DNA of 64,000 nt, taken from NCBI GenBank assembly GCA_014380365.1, contig JACMJZ010000029.1:124001-188000 (forward strand), read 5' to 3'. Shown in pieces: positions 25,875-34,289 of the stretch. Within the stretch, counting starts at the first letter, position 1. Every line of letters starts with the position of its first letter. The DNA is from Pyrinomonadaceae bacterium (GTDB lineage: Bacteria > Acidobacteriota > Blastocatellia > Pyrinomonadales > Pyrinomonadaceae). A program made the translations under genes and the position numbers. The notes beneath the pieces are model-generated. The model was not told the origin of the DNA. It did no database searches and saw only the letters and a list, made by a program, of their open reading frames with translations.

Positions 25875-26432
25875 CTAGATCAGGAAGACACAACAGCGGA
25901 GGTAGGTGTGGCCACGGTTGGGTAATCGTGGCGGAGCAGCAAGAGCAGTTATTTGTTCGAGACTATGGACTGGAGGTTGATTTACGTTCGTGAGCGCGAA
26001 CCCAACGTTAGCGTTATCCGATCCGGCTCTTGATAGCGCCGCAGTCGCGTTCACCGCCAGGGGACAGTCCATCATCGATGACCGACCCGCTTCAAAGGCA
26101 AAAGTCAGAGTGTCGGCGGCCAATCGCTTCGTGGTTGTAGACCTGGAGGTGGACTCTGCGCTCGGCAAAGTTGATACATGCTTCGTATTTGATCGAGGCT
26201 GCGCGTTCGATCCATGCTTCGCCTTTGAGACATGCTTCGCGTTCGTGCGATGGTTCGCGCAAGTCTCCCCAGTTACCACCAATGCCAAATTCTTTCCCGA
26301 TTGATCTACGGCAGTTGAGGCGGCAGCGACGTTCTTCTCGCAACCAAGCAGGCAGCCAGCTCCGGCCATCCAAAGCGCGACGGCCAGGGCGAGTGTGGCC
26401 CTAACGATCCTGAATGAAGTCAACAGTCTCAT
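25875..26432 (-). CDS. Small exported (lipo)protein of unknown function in the copper gene set
   Basis: About 185 residues. The ATG at 26432 starts a membrane-targeting segment ending ALWMAGAGCLLGC; the Cys of GAGC could be a lipobox cysteine. The mature part has short Lys/His/Ser repeats (AKHVSKAKHGSN, then TKHVS) and ends PPRLPNRGHTYLRCCVFLI. From memory this C-terminal ending is shared by short proteins next to copper-efflux genes, but I cannot name the family. The frame opens at 26537 without a signal. It is first in a likely leftward transcript with the Cys-rich and His/Met-rich genes. Confidence 0.55.
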   Translation of the reverse strand: MRLLTSFRIVRATLALAVALWMAGAGCLLGCEKNVAAASTAVDQSGKNLALVVTGETCANHRTNAKHVSKAKHGSNAQPRSNTKHVSTLPSAESTSRSTTTKRLAADTLTFAFEAGRSSMMDCPLAVNATAALSRAGSDNANVGFALTNVNQPPVHSLEQITALAAPPRLPNRGHTYLRCCVFLI

Positions 26433-26521
26433 CAAAACGAGTGTAGCCCTTGATCGCAGGCTTGTCGAGCAACTGCGCTCGCCAGCAGCGGGCGAGTTTG
26501 GAATTTCATTCGCACCGCACT

Positions 26522-26585
26522 TCAGTGCGGTGACCACTTGGCTACCATCGCGCCCTGTGTCACCTGGCTAAAGCCAGGTGTTAAT
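26522..26585. repeat. Two short hairpins upstream of the small lipoprotein gene
   Basis: CCGCACTTCAGTGCGG and CACCTGGCTAAAGCCAGGTG are simple palindromes; the second type recurs loosely near 23523 (CCTGGTGTGAATCACCAGG). Confidence 0.45.
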
Positions 26586-26694
26586 GAGACCGCTTAGTTC
26601 AAACTGACACACAGCTCGCGCTGTCAATTCTGAAAACTCTCCGAAGCTATAGTAAGATTGGTACTTCAATTACAACAGTCGAGGGGAGAGCAGA

Positions 26695-26916
26695 ATGGAG
26701 ATCGACAAAGACCACATCGTGACTCAGGAGGAAACAGGCGAACCCGCGCCGATAGATCAGGTGGAAGATCGCGTGGAAGCGGAAATGAAGAAACTCGAAG
26801 GCGAAGCGAAGAAATTCGTAGCCGATGGCCTACAGGACCCGGAGTTGGCACGCGAAGGCGAGCGACTTAAGGAAGAGGGCGAGAAAGAATTGCGGGAGGC
26901 TAAAGATTCTGTGTGA
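26695..26916 (+). CDS. Small charged helical protein of unknown function
   Basis: A 73-residue acidic/basic protein with heptad-like Glu/Lys pattern (VEDRVEAEMKKLEGEAKKF) and no signal peptide. It has a strong GAGGGGAGAG ahead of the ATG. It resembles small stress-type coiled-coil proteins but I cannot place it in a family. It stands alone on the plus strand between two leftward genes. Confidence 0.6.
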   Translation: MEIDKDHIVTQEETGEPAPIDQVEDRVEAEMKKLEGEAKKFVADGLQDPELAREGERLKEEGEKELREAKDSV

Positions 26917-26942
26917 GACTCCATTTAGGATTCTAGTCAGAA

Positions 26943-27617
26943 TCAGTCCGCGGCTTTTTGGGCCAGCGCTTGCTCAATCGCCTCCCTGATCTGCGGTGGC
27001 GTAGTGGTTGGATTGAAGCCGACGAACCGTTTCAGCACGTGGCCGTCGCGGGAGATTACGAAACTCTGGGGTATGGAATCTCTTCCCTGCATTAACCCCA
27101 GCGCCACCTCGTTGGTGGCCCAGCCCACGCGATAACTTATTTCGAAATCGGCTACGAACTGCCGCACTTTTCCCTCCGAGATCTCCGGATCCTCCGTAGA
27201 AAGCCCTACAACCTCCAAGCCCTTCGAACGAAACTCTTTGTGTAGTTTGACCAGTTCTGGAATTTCCGCGCGACAGGGACCGCACCAGGTGGCCCAAAGA
27301 TTCACGACCAAAACTTTGCCGGCGTAGCTTGAAAGTTTTATCGGCTTGCCCGTCACCGCGATCAGTTCGGCGTCAGCAATACTTGCAGGCAACGTAGTCA
27401 GCGGCGCCGGCGCGGCCGGTCGGGGAGCTGGTGCATTTCTTACCAGGGGCGCGCTGTTTGGCGCGCTTGACGCGGGCGGAGTTGGCCGACTTTCGTCGCC
27501 CGAACTGCAACTGGCAATACCAAAAGCAGCCACCAGAAAAAGTACGACGACGGTGAGGGCCAGGCGTGCTGGCGTCCACAACGGCCTAACAGTTTCAGTT
27601 TTCTTGCTGGCTTTCAT
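26943..27617 (-). CDS. TlpA/ResA-like membrane-anchored thioredoxin
   Basis: A 224-residue thiol-disulfide oxidoreductase that acts outside the inner membrane. An N-terminal membrane segment (LALTVVVLFLVAAFGIASC) ends in a possible lipobox Cys, followed by a Pro/Ala-rich linker and a TlpA-like domain starting near residue 85. The active site is WATWCGPCRAEIPEL, and the cis-Pro region is DSIPQSFVISRDG. Relatives reduce cytochrome c maturation or copper-site cysteines. An AAGGAAAT precedes the ATG. It lies beside the copper-related set but separated by a gene on the other strand. Confidence 0.88.
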   Translation of the reverse strand: MKASKKTETVRPLWTPARLALTVVVLFLVAAFGIASCSSGDESRPTPPASSAPNSAPLVRNAPAPRPAAPAPLTTLPASIADAELIAVTGKPIKLSSYAGKVLVVNLWATWCGPCRAEIPELVKLHKEFRSKGLEVVGLSTEDPEISEGKVRQFVADFEISYRVGWATNEVALGLMQGRDSIPQSFVISRDGHVLKRFVGFNPTTTPPQIREAIEQALAQKAAD

Positions 27618-27713
27618 ATTTCCTTACTGACTGATCAAGCTCTACCGATAACTCCTCCGGCATAACACCTTGAATAGCGGCCCGCTCGGAACGACCTCAG
27701 CCAGGCAACCGTT

Positions 27714-28913
27714 CTACGACTTCTTGCCAAAGCGAAAGGATTCGAGGATGAGGGGCATTTCACCTTTCTCGCCTACATCATCGACTCCCGACAATTCGGG
27801 CGCCAGCGACGTTGCAAGCATGATCAAGGTCGCGCCGGTTTGATCACCCGAAACTCCAGTCGGTAAAAACACAACGCGGCCCCAAAGTTGGATGTCGCCC
27901 TTTTCGGTTCCCGTTGACACGCTCACAAATCGAAACTCATAGCCGTCCAGGTCGTTTATTTTGGTCGGCCCTTCCGACACCTTCCGATAACCGGGAAAGC
28001 CCTTCGCCAAATTCGCGCCCATAAGCTCGACTAACTGAGGATATGTTGGACTGTCGTCGGCCACCGTTCCTTTGCTTGTGTACCAGCCAACCGCGAAGTT
28101 TTCTTGCGTAAAGTTCTTCGGCAACATTCGTTCGACCTTGGCAAAGTTGCTGGCGCCCGCTACTCCAGCTTTGGGATCCACGGTCCAGTGCTGCGGGTAA
28201 TAGAACGAGAAGTCGAGGTAATGATCGGCCAGCTTCCCATCAAGGTTACTTTGCGAGTTTTCAAAGCGCAGCGCGCCGGCGGGCGGCGTAAACTCAGCTT
28301 CGGTTGTCGTCGCAGGGGTGTCCGCTGGAGTGGTGTTGCTGTTGGTGTTCAGGTTTTCGTCAACAGTAGCGGGGCGCGTCCTGGTAACCACCGGGCCGTC
28401 GGGTTGCGCCTGGTCAAGCCGCGGTTTTATCACGAGGAAGAAGAGGGCGACGAGGGCGCCTGCGCCCAAAACCAATAACACGGCGACGATCCCGAGGATC
28501 AGTGGAAGTTTGGATTTCTTTTTCACCGGCGCAACTGCCGTGGACGGCAACGGAGCGCTGTGTTGTTGCGGCACGGGTGGCGGAGGTGGCAGCGAAGCTT
28601 GTCCAGCTTGAGAAGTTTGTGGCGGCAGCGGCGCAGAACCCTGATGAACAAAGGTAGGGGAACCCGTCGGCCCGGTATTCCTGGGAAGGACCGCAGTCTC
28701 CGCTGTCGATGAGGTGGCGATCGTGGCGTTCAAATCGACCGGCGGGTCTTGAGCCGGCGGCGCCACGGGGAAACCCATGTTAGCCGCAGTGCTCTGAATT
28801 GTAGCGTTCGGATCAAAAGCCTGATCGGCGTTAATCAGCAGGCCGCCATCGGTTGTACAAAACTTCTGATTATCGTCTGGGTAGGTTCGATTACACTTCT
28901 GGCAACGCTTCAT
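27714..28913 (-). CDS. Zinc-ribbon membrane protein of unknown function
   Basis: About 399 residues. The N-terminal zinc ribbon (MKRCQKCNRTYPDDNQKFC, then TTDG) is followed by a Pro/Ala/Gln-rich low-complexity linker, one transmembrane helix (LILGIVAVLLVLGAGALVAL, about 140-165), an acidic/Thr-rich spacer, and a C-terminal extracytoplasmic domain containing LDFSFYYPQHWTVDP, resembling PsbP/LpqN-type folds. The same style of N-terminal ribbon starts the kinase at 30496-32877. The start at 28913 begins the ribbon; the frame opens at 28967. Function unknown. Confidence 0.65.
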   Translation of the reverse strand: MKRCQKCNRTYPDDNQKFCTTDGGLLINADQAFDPNATIQSTAANMGFPVAPPAQDPPVDLNATIATSSTAETAVLPRNTGPTGSPTFVHQGSAPLPPQTSQAGQASLPPPPPVPQQHSAPLPSTAVAPVKKKSKLPLILGIVAVLLVLGAGALVALFFLVIKPRLDQAQPDGPVVTRTRPATVDENLNTNSNTTPADTPATTTEAEFTPPAGALRFENSQSNLDGKLADHYLDFSFYYPQHWTVDPKAGVAGASNFAKVERMLPKNFTQENFAVGWYTSKGTVADDSPTYPQLVELMGANLAKGFPGYRKVSEGPTKINDLDGYEFRFVSVSTGTEKGDIQLWGRVVFLPTGVSGDQTGATLIMLATSLAPELSGVDDVGEKGEMPLILESFRFGKKS

Positions 28914-28990
28914 GAGAGAGGGCCGCTCCTTTATCGATTCTGCTTGAACTAAAACTGAATTCCTCAAACACGTTTCCCAAACCGGGCGGG

Positions 28991-30202
28991 CTACCGCGCG
29001 TCTGAAAGCTTCCGTTCTAATCGTTTATTTCCCGGATCCAACTCCAATGCTCTTCGGTAGGCACGCGCCGCGCTGGGTTTCTTCTTTGCTTCTAAATAAC
29101 CGTCACCGACGCCTTCCAAACCATAAGCGCCCGCGAGTTGTCTTCGATCGCCGGGCGACGCAAACCCGAGCGCGCGTTCGTAAGTCTCCTCTGCTTCTTC
29201 ATAACGCTCCAGCGCCAGGTAGGCACTCCCGAGAAGATGGTGCGGCTCAAACGCGCGGGGACTTACTTCTATAGCGAGTTTGAGATGAGGTTCTGCTTCC
29301 TGATAACGCTTAAAGACCGACAGCACGCGGCCCATGAGCAGCAGTGCGGTAGGATTGCGGGCTTCAAGTTCCAGCGCACGCTTCAACACCGGCTCCGAAT
29401 TTTCCCACTGTTGCTCCGCTTGCAGCGATTCGGCGATTAGATTCAAGGTCGCCGGATCTTTAGCCAGTTGGCCGGCCTGTTCGTATAACGGTGCGGCATC
29501 CGCACGTCGCCCCATTTTATTCAACACGCGCGCCAGATGCGCGTAAGCGACCGCAAACTGCGGGTCGAGTTCCACCGCCCGGCGGTAAGCCTGCTCGGTC
29601 TCATTACTCCAAACGCCACGGGACTGAAGGGCGACTCCCAAACGATCCCAGGCGACTGCATTCTTTGGAGCAATCGTGACCGCTCGACGGGCGAACCCTT
29701 CAGCTTCGGCGAACCGTTTCGCATTGCCCGCCCCAGCTCGCGGTTGCACCAGCACCACGCTCAAGGCCACCAATCCGTCCACCTCAGTCGGGCTCCACAG
29801 CACGGCATCGCGGTAAGAGCTTTCCGCTTCGTCCCAGCGTTGCTGATCGAAATAGATGTTCCCGAGACCATAAGCCGCGCGACCATCCCTGGGCTTAATC
29901 TTGAGGATACCCCGATATGACGCTTCCGCCTCGGCAAAGCGGCGTGCATCGCGAAACTCATTTCCTTTGCCTAACAGGTCTTCGACACGATCTTCCAAAG
30001 CAGCATTGGAAGCCGCTGGAGTTCGCGGACCGCGCTTGGGAGCCGGCCTGGTGCGCTTTCGTGCTTCAGGATTTTTGGCCCTGAAGATTCCGATGCTTGC
30101 ATCCCCGCCGACGTCCTGACCAACCACGCAGACGACGGGCAGCGACAAGCACAGCATCATACCGAACACAATACCAGCGCGATTAAACCAAGGGGCTCTC
30201 AT
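28991..30202 (-). CDS. Secreted tetratricopeptide repeat protein
   Basis: About 403 residues with a signal peptide (GIVFGMMLCLSLPVVCVVGQ) and at least nine TPR units from about residue 75 to the end, such as AEASYRGILKIKPRDGRAAY, WDEAESSYRDAVLWSPTEVD, and ARAYRRALELDPGNKRLE. TPRs are protein-interaction scaffolds; the partner is not evident. A GGAG lies 10 bases before the ATG at 30202, which also starts the signal peptide, so the longer frame from 30259 is rejected. Confidence 0.85.
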   Translation of the reverse strand: MRAPWFNRAGIVFGMMLCLSLPVVCVVGQDVGGDASIGIFRAKNPEARKRTRPAPKRGPRTPAASNAALEDRVEDLLGKGNEFRDARRFAEAEASYRGILKIKPRDGRAAYGLGNIYFDQQRWDEAESSYRDAVLWSPTEVDGLVALSVVLVQPRAGAGNAKRFAEAEGFARRAVTIAPKNAVAWDRLGVALQSRGVWSNETEQAYRRAVELDPQFAVAYAHLARVLNKMGRRADAAPLYEQAGQLAKDPATLNLIAESLQAEQQWENSEPVLKRALELEARNPTALLLMGRVLSVFKRYQEAEPHLKLAIEVSPRAFEPHHLLGSAYLALERYEEAEETYERALGFASPGDRRQLAGAYGLEGVGDGYLEAKKKPSAARAYRRALELDPGNKRLERKLSDAR

Positions 30203-30393
30203 GAATTTTCTCCGGGGTGGATGCTTAGTTGCAGTTGCGATCATCTCCAGATCACACACGCCGTTGAGTCTATCTATTTAGACTTCCGTATTGCAGGCTT
30301 ATTAAACTCGCGCGGATTGTAGCTTAGTTTGCGAGCGATTTCTAATTCCTGCGGAACGCGGTAGTGGTGCAGTTTGGAATTGGACTAAATTCT

Positions 30394-30476
30394 CTTTGCG
30401 TAACTTTGCGTCTTACTTCGCGGCCTTTGCGGTCTTCTTGCACGTTTACCGCAAAGGCCGCAAAGGGTTCGCAAAG
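30394..30476. repeat. Inverted repeat, CTTTGCG family (copy 2)
   Basis: Left arm CTTTGCGTAACTTTGCG with CGCGGCCTTTGCGGT and right arm ACCGCAAAGGCCGC followed by TTCGCAAAG form an imperfect inverted repeat. Composition and units match 21592-21686. It lies after the stop of the kinase gene. Confidence 0.75.
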
Positions 30477-30495
30477 GAATATCGGTTGATAAGTT

Positions 30496-32877
30496 CTAGC
30501 CTGATCGCACCAGGCGGAATCCGTGGTTCGCATGCCTCATCGTAGGCGCATACCAATCCCGATAGGTCGCCGAGATGGGCAACTCCCGATCTTCAGGATC
30601 GCTGGCGTAGGAGCCGCCTCGCGCGACAACCCAGTCCCGGTTTCCTTCCGGGATCTCCGCCGCGTTCATATAAACCGAGGCCTTGGAAGACGTCCACTCC
30701 CAGACGTTACCGACCAGGTCTACTACTCCCCATTGATTCTTACCTTCCGGGTAAGTGCCAACGGCGCGCGGCGTAGCCTCTCTCACAACTGCACGATTGT
30801 CTTCCCATCGATCTCCCCAGGGGTACAACTTAACGGCGCCGCCGTTGCGGGCGGCAAACTCCCATTCTTCTTCAGTGGGCAAACGATAAGTCACGCCATC
30901 TCTTTTTGAGCGCCAGCCGGCGAACGCTTCGGCGTCTCTCGGAGAAACGTTTACTACCGGCCATTTCTCCTGGCCAGGCAAGGGCTTTCCTTTGACCCAA
31001 TGGCTGGGAGCTTCATAATTCATGGCCGTGACAAAGTCAGCGTACTCTGCGTTCGTCACTTCGGTCCGGTCCATAAAAAACTTACCTACGGTGACCGGAT
31101 GTTGCGGCCGCTCCTGAGGGGGCCCATCGTTGCGGCCCATCTGAAACGTTCCGCCCGGAATCTCCACCAGGTCAGCTTTAACCGTTTCGGCTTTTCCGCC
31201 GTTCGTTACCTGATTGATGTTTGGGTCGCCGCCTCCAACGGGCGGCGAAGGTTTCGACCGCAATAAGAAGTATGCGCCAATCACGCCGCCAGTCAGCAGT
31301 ACCACCAAAACCGCTGCTCCAACCATCATCATCGGATTCACAGTTTTTGGCGCGGAGTCTGCGGCTCTTGCCGGTGGAATGGTATCCGGGAGCGCCGCTG
31401 CACCGGCAAAACTGTTATTGCCGACGTCGCCTACCCTAAAGTTTTGGTGTACCTGCGTCGCTTCGGGATCGACAAGGGTCGTGTCAGGCACAGAGCCGTG
31501 GGGGACAATGCTGGTTGCCAGGCGGGCCAGTCGCTCTTCGAGTTCTTTTGCCTGCCGCTCGACGCGTTCCATCTGTTCGCGTTGCTGGCGTTCACGTTCG
31601 TCGCGTTCGTGTTTTTCTTTGGTTAGCCGTTCCTCAAGTTCCTTCTGCTTGCGCTGCTTCTCGTCCTCCGCATGGCGGCGGGCCGCAGCCTCGCGCGCCA
31701 ATTCCTCCTGAGCGACGCGATTTCTTTCCTGCTGTTCGCGGTCATAGGCCTCACGCGACGCAGCGATCCGGCGTTGTTCTTCCGGGCTCAGAGTAGGAGC
31801 ACTGACTTTTGCCACCGGATCGAAAACTGTTTCGGAAGTGACCTGATGCTCAGCCTTCGCGGTGTCTGACGCGGGAGAGAAGATTGTTTCGTTAGGATCG
31901 CCAGTCAGGATCTCTCGCGGTATTCGCGCCGAAGGGCCGGCGGCACTAACTGCTTCTCTGAGCTCCGCAACGAATGCCTCGACTGAAGGCGTACGCGCCG
32001 ATACTTCCTTCTCCAGGGCGTGACGCACAACCGCCTCGATCTGCGGCGCCACGTCAACTCCCATTGAATTGAAACTTGGCACCGGCAGAGTCAGATGCTT
32101 CTTCATGATCGATGGAATCGAGGAGCCTTTGAAGGGCACGTCTCCACCCAGCATCTGGTAGAGAATTATTCCGAGACTGTAGATGTCAGCGCGCGCATCG
32201 GGCTCATCGTCAGACCATTGTTCAGGCGCCATATAAAAAGGCGAACCCATCAACCCGCTGGTCTTGGCCTGAATAAACGATCCCAGCAGCTCGCCAGACT
32301 TGATCTTGGCTAAACCGAAGTCGAGTATCTTCAACCCCTCGGCTACCGGCTGGCCGGCCTGCGTCATGATATTCAGCGGCTTCAAATCACGGTGCACAAT
32401 ATTCTGCCGGTGCGCCGCAGCCACGCCCGCTCCGATGGCGCAAGCAAACTCCAACGCGCGCTCCGCCGTCATGACTTTCTCTTCTGCCAGAATTTCCTGA
32501 AGTGATTTGCCGCTGACAAACTCCATTACTAAAAAAGGCATCGTGCCTCGCACGACGCCAAAGTCTGTGACGGAAATGATGTTCTGATGGCGGATGGCCG
32601 CCGCGGCGAGCGCCTCCTGACGAAAACGCGTCACCAGCATCGGATCGTTGCCAACCAGATCGGGCAAGATTACTTTGATGGCGTGAGAAGTTTTGAGAAA
32701 GATGTGACGCGCCTGAAAGACGACGCCCATGCCGCCCTGGCCCAGCCGGCGCTCCAGTTGATAGCGAGCATCGAGTATGGGCTCGCCCTGGAGCGACTGC
32801 GTAGTCGCATCGCCGTCCTGCGGACAGTGGTTGATTTCGTCAGAAAAACAGCGCCTGCAGGTTGGACATTCTTTCAT
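30496..32877 (-). CDS. Zinc-ribbon Ser/Thr protein kinase fused to an FGE/SUMF1-like domain
   Basis: A 793-residue membrane-spanning Hanks-type kinase. Order: N-terminal zinc ribbon (CPTCRRCFSDEINHC), kinase domain about 38-300 with GQGGMGVVFQA, the Lys in HAIKVILPD, HRDLKPLNIMT (about 160), DFGLAKI (about 188) and APEQW (about 219), so it looks catalytically competent. A Glu/Arg/Lys coiled coil follows (about 375-455), then a transmembrane helix (AAVLVVLLTGGVIGAYFLL) and an extracytoplasmic formylglycine-generating-enzyme-like domain (IPGGTFQMGRNDGPPQERPQ to GFRLVRSG). The catalytic Cys pair of true FGE is absent (ARGGSYASDPEDRELP), so that domain is probably a sensor or binding module. Confidence 0.9.
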   Translation of the reverse strand: MKECPTCRRCFSDEINHCPQDGDATTQSLQGEPILDARYQLERRLGQGGMGVVFQARHIFLKTSHAIKVILPDLVGNDPMLVTRFRQEALAAAAIRHQNIISVTDFGVVRGTMPFLVMEFVSGKSLQEILAEEKVMTAERALEFACAIGAGVAAAHRQNIVHRDLKPLNIMTQAGQPVAEGLKILDFGLAKIKSGELLGSFIQAKTSGLMGSPFYMAPEQWSDDEPDARADIYSLGIILYQMLGGDVPFKGSSIPSIMKKHLTLPVPSFNSMGVDVAPQIEAVVRHALEKEVSARTPSVEAFVAELREAVSAAGPSARIPREILTGDPNETIFSPASDTAKAEHQVTSETVFDPVAKVSAPTLSPEEQRRIAASREAYDREQQERNRVAQEELAREAAARRHAEDEKQRKQKELEERLTKEKHERDERERQQREQMERVERQAKELEERLARLATSIVPHGSVPDTTLVDPEATQVHQNFRVGDVGNNSFAGAAALPDTIPPARAADSAPKTVNPMMMVGAAVLVVLLTGGVIGAYFLLRSKPSPPVGGGDPNINQVTNGGKAETVKADLVEIPGGTFQMGRNDGPPQERPQHPVTVGKFFMDRTEVTNAEYADFVTAMNYEAPSHWVKGKPLPGQEKWPVVNVSPRDAEAFAGWRSKRDGVTYRLPTEEEWEFAARNGGAVKLYPWGDRWEDNRAVVREATPRAVGTYPEGKNQWGVVDLVGNVWEWTSSKASVYMNAAEIPEGNRDWVVARGGSYASDPEDRELPISATYRDWYAPTMRHANHGFRLVRSG

Positions 32878-33054
32878 TTAATGAAAAGGTTGGAGTCAAC
32901 GCCGACTTTGGCCAAGTCTGCAGTTTGCGAGCCGCATCGAACCCTAAATCTAGCATAAGCCAAGTTTTGCGTCTAACCATTGATGCTGTAGGCGAGATCC
33001 AATGTGCTTTGCGTTCTCAGTCTGCTTGTCATCCCCAACCAGGAAAAAAATCTC

Positions 33055-33082
33055 TTGACATCAGCTTAGTGCGAACTATAAT
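33055..33082 (+). promoter_or_regulatory. Perfect consensus sigma-70-type promoter of the RNA gene
   Basis: TTGACA (33055-33060) and TATAAT (33077-33082) match consensus at 12 of 12 positions with a 16-base spacer. Transcription would begin near 33089. Confidence 0.85.
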
Positions 33083-33088
33083 CCGTTC

Positions 33089-33323
33089 GCTTGGAAACCG
33101 CTCCCATTCACGAGCACCCTCTCAGGCTTTTCCGGGGCGCTCACGTTCCCATTCCAGGCAATTCCGGAATTTTACCCTTTACCTAACGCGAGCCTCAATG
33201 CGTTCACAGCTATCAAAAATACGTAAGGCGCCAAGAGTCTGCTGTGCCTGTGAACACGTGCCGCTGAACTTCCGTGCATAGTTCGGCCCCGCTATCACTC
33301 GAGAGGTGACGGCGGGGCCTTTT
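33089..33323 (+). ncRNA. Candidate 6S-like regulatory RNA
   Basis: A transcript of about 230 nt is bounded by a consensus promoter and a strong terminator. It has no credible gene: a frame runs through from 32862 but has no family character or ribosome site. The ends pair in strict nested order: 33093-33096 with 33270-33273 (GGAA/TTCC), 33107-33111 with 33250-33254 (TTCAC/GTGAA), 33114-33117 with 33244-33247 (GCAC/GTGC), and 33136-33140 with 33228-33232 (GGCGC/GCGCC). A large asymmetric interior loop lies at about 33118-33135 and 33233-33243, and the apical part can form small hairpins. A long rod with a central bubble is the 6S RNA plan, but I cannot confirm conserved 6S positions. It could instead be an mRNA leader with attenuation. 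Confidence 0.5.
33285..33323 (+). terminator. Intrinsic terminator of the RNA gene
   Basis: GGCCCCGC (33285-33292) pairs with GCGGGGCC (33312-33319), with an inner TCAC/GTGA stem, followed by TTTT at 33320-33323. Confidence 0.9.
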
Positions 33324-33422
33324 AATCAACACGACCTTTACTGGTACTTCGCGCAAAGGTGTATCGACCAGGAATATCTTACCGCGTAGCGCCGGAGGGT
33401 CTCAACCAAAAGGAGCCCTGAT

Positions 33423-34277
33423 ATGAAACTTTTTCTAATCTTGCTGGCTTGTCTAGTCGCCGCTGCTATTGTCCCGACAGGTTTAGTCCAATCGCCACGC
33501 GCCGCCGCGATTACGAACTTCCAAGGGCCAGGTCTCGACCGTTTCACGCAGAAGACTCTTCAGGGTCCTGAGGTTGTAGCTCGAATTAAGAAACTCCGTA
33601 CCAAAAACAAAGGTGTTAAGCGTGCCATGCGCGACCTCGAAAACAGGGGACTACGTCCAGCCTTAGAGCAAAGTGTGAGCCTTCTCGAGTTCAGAAGAAC
33701 TGCTGTAAGTCGGGATGGCACGAATCGTTTCCTCAAAGCGTCGTTTCAGTCTGAGACTTTCTCAGAGGACGGTTATGAAATGACCTTCATGTCTTATGAC
33801 GACGGCGATCCCAACACCTGGGAGGGCGTAATCTACGAGCACGACCCCGAAGGGCACGAGTATAGCTACACCGTATCCTTCGACATCTCAGGTGAACCAG
33901 AAACTTGGGAAAGGATTGAAGAGACATACTACCCTTGGGACGGAAGTGAGCCCGTTTCAAACACCGATCCCAACTACTACAACCCAGGCCAATATCCCAT
34001 CGACCCCGAGCAACCACCCGTGTCGAAAAACAAGTCGAGCGATGGACGCAGTTCATATATGGCGAAAGCAAGTTTCACCACGAATGCCCAAGGGCATTGT
34101 ATTCGAAACTGCATCCCACCTCATTGGCAAGACCGCGGTCGACGCTGGTTGCAATGCGCAGGTGGAAGTTGCCTCGGTGCTTCCTACGGTTGTCTCAGGA
34201 GCGGACCTGGCTGGGTAGTGTGCTTCAAAGGGTGGTGTGGTGGTATGGCGGCTGGGTGCGTCATCATCTCTTGGTAA
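33423..34277 (+). CDS. Secreted precursor-like protein with C-terminal eight-cysteine glycine-rich domain (bacteriocin-like)
   Basis: A 284-residue exported protein, start supported by AAGGAG eight bases upstream. Signal peptide MKLFLILLACLVAAAIVPTG, cleavage probably after RAAA. Residues about 30-220 are cysteine-free, charged and Tyr/Glu/Asp-rich (TYYPWDGSEPVSNTDPNYY). The last 60 residues hold all eight mature cysteines: CIRNCIPPHW, LQCAGGSCLGASYGC, GWVVCFKGWCGGMAAGCVI, ending ISW. A long leader-like region with a compact hydrophobic Gly/Cys C-terminus recalls precursors of secreted cysteine-rich antimicrobial peptides (halocin C8 or fulvocin C type). This is inference from architecture; I recognise no family. 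The next gene is 12 bases downstream. Confidence 0.65.
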   Translation: MKLFLILLACLVAAAIVPTGLVQSPRAAAITNFQGPGLDRFTQKTLQGPEVVARIKKLRTKNKGVKRAMRDLENRGLRPALEQSVSLLEFRRTAVSRDGTNRFLKASFQSETFSEDGYEMTFMSYDDGDPNTWEGVIYEHDPEGHEYSYTVSFDISGEPETWERIEETYYPWDGSEPVSNTDPNYYNPGQYPIDPEQPPVSKNKSSDGRSSYMAKASFTTNAQGHCIRNCIPPHWQDRGRRWLQCAGGSCLGASYGCLRSGPGWVVCFKGWCGGMAAGCVIISW

Positions 34278-34289
34278 AAGGAGGTTGAT

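Noticed and set aside
32862-33281. 139-codon frame crossing the kinase start and the RNA gene
   Set aside because: Starts inside the kinase gene, runs across a perfect promoter, and has no family or ribosome site; the internal 27-codon frame from 33198 also lacks a ribosome site.
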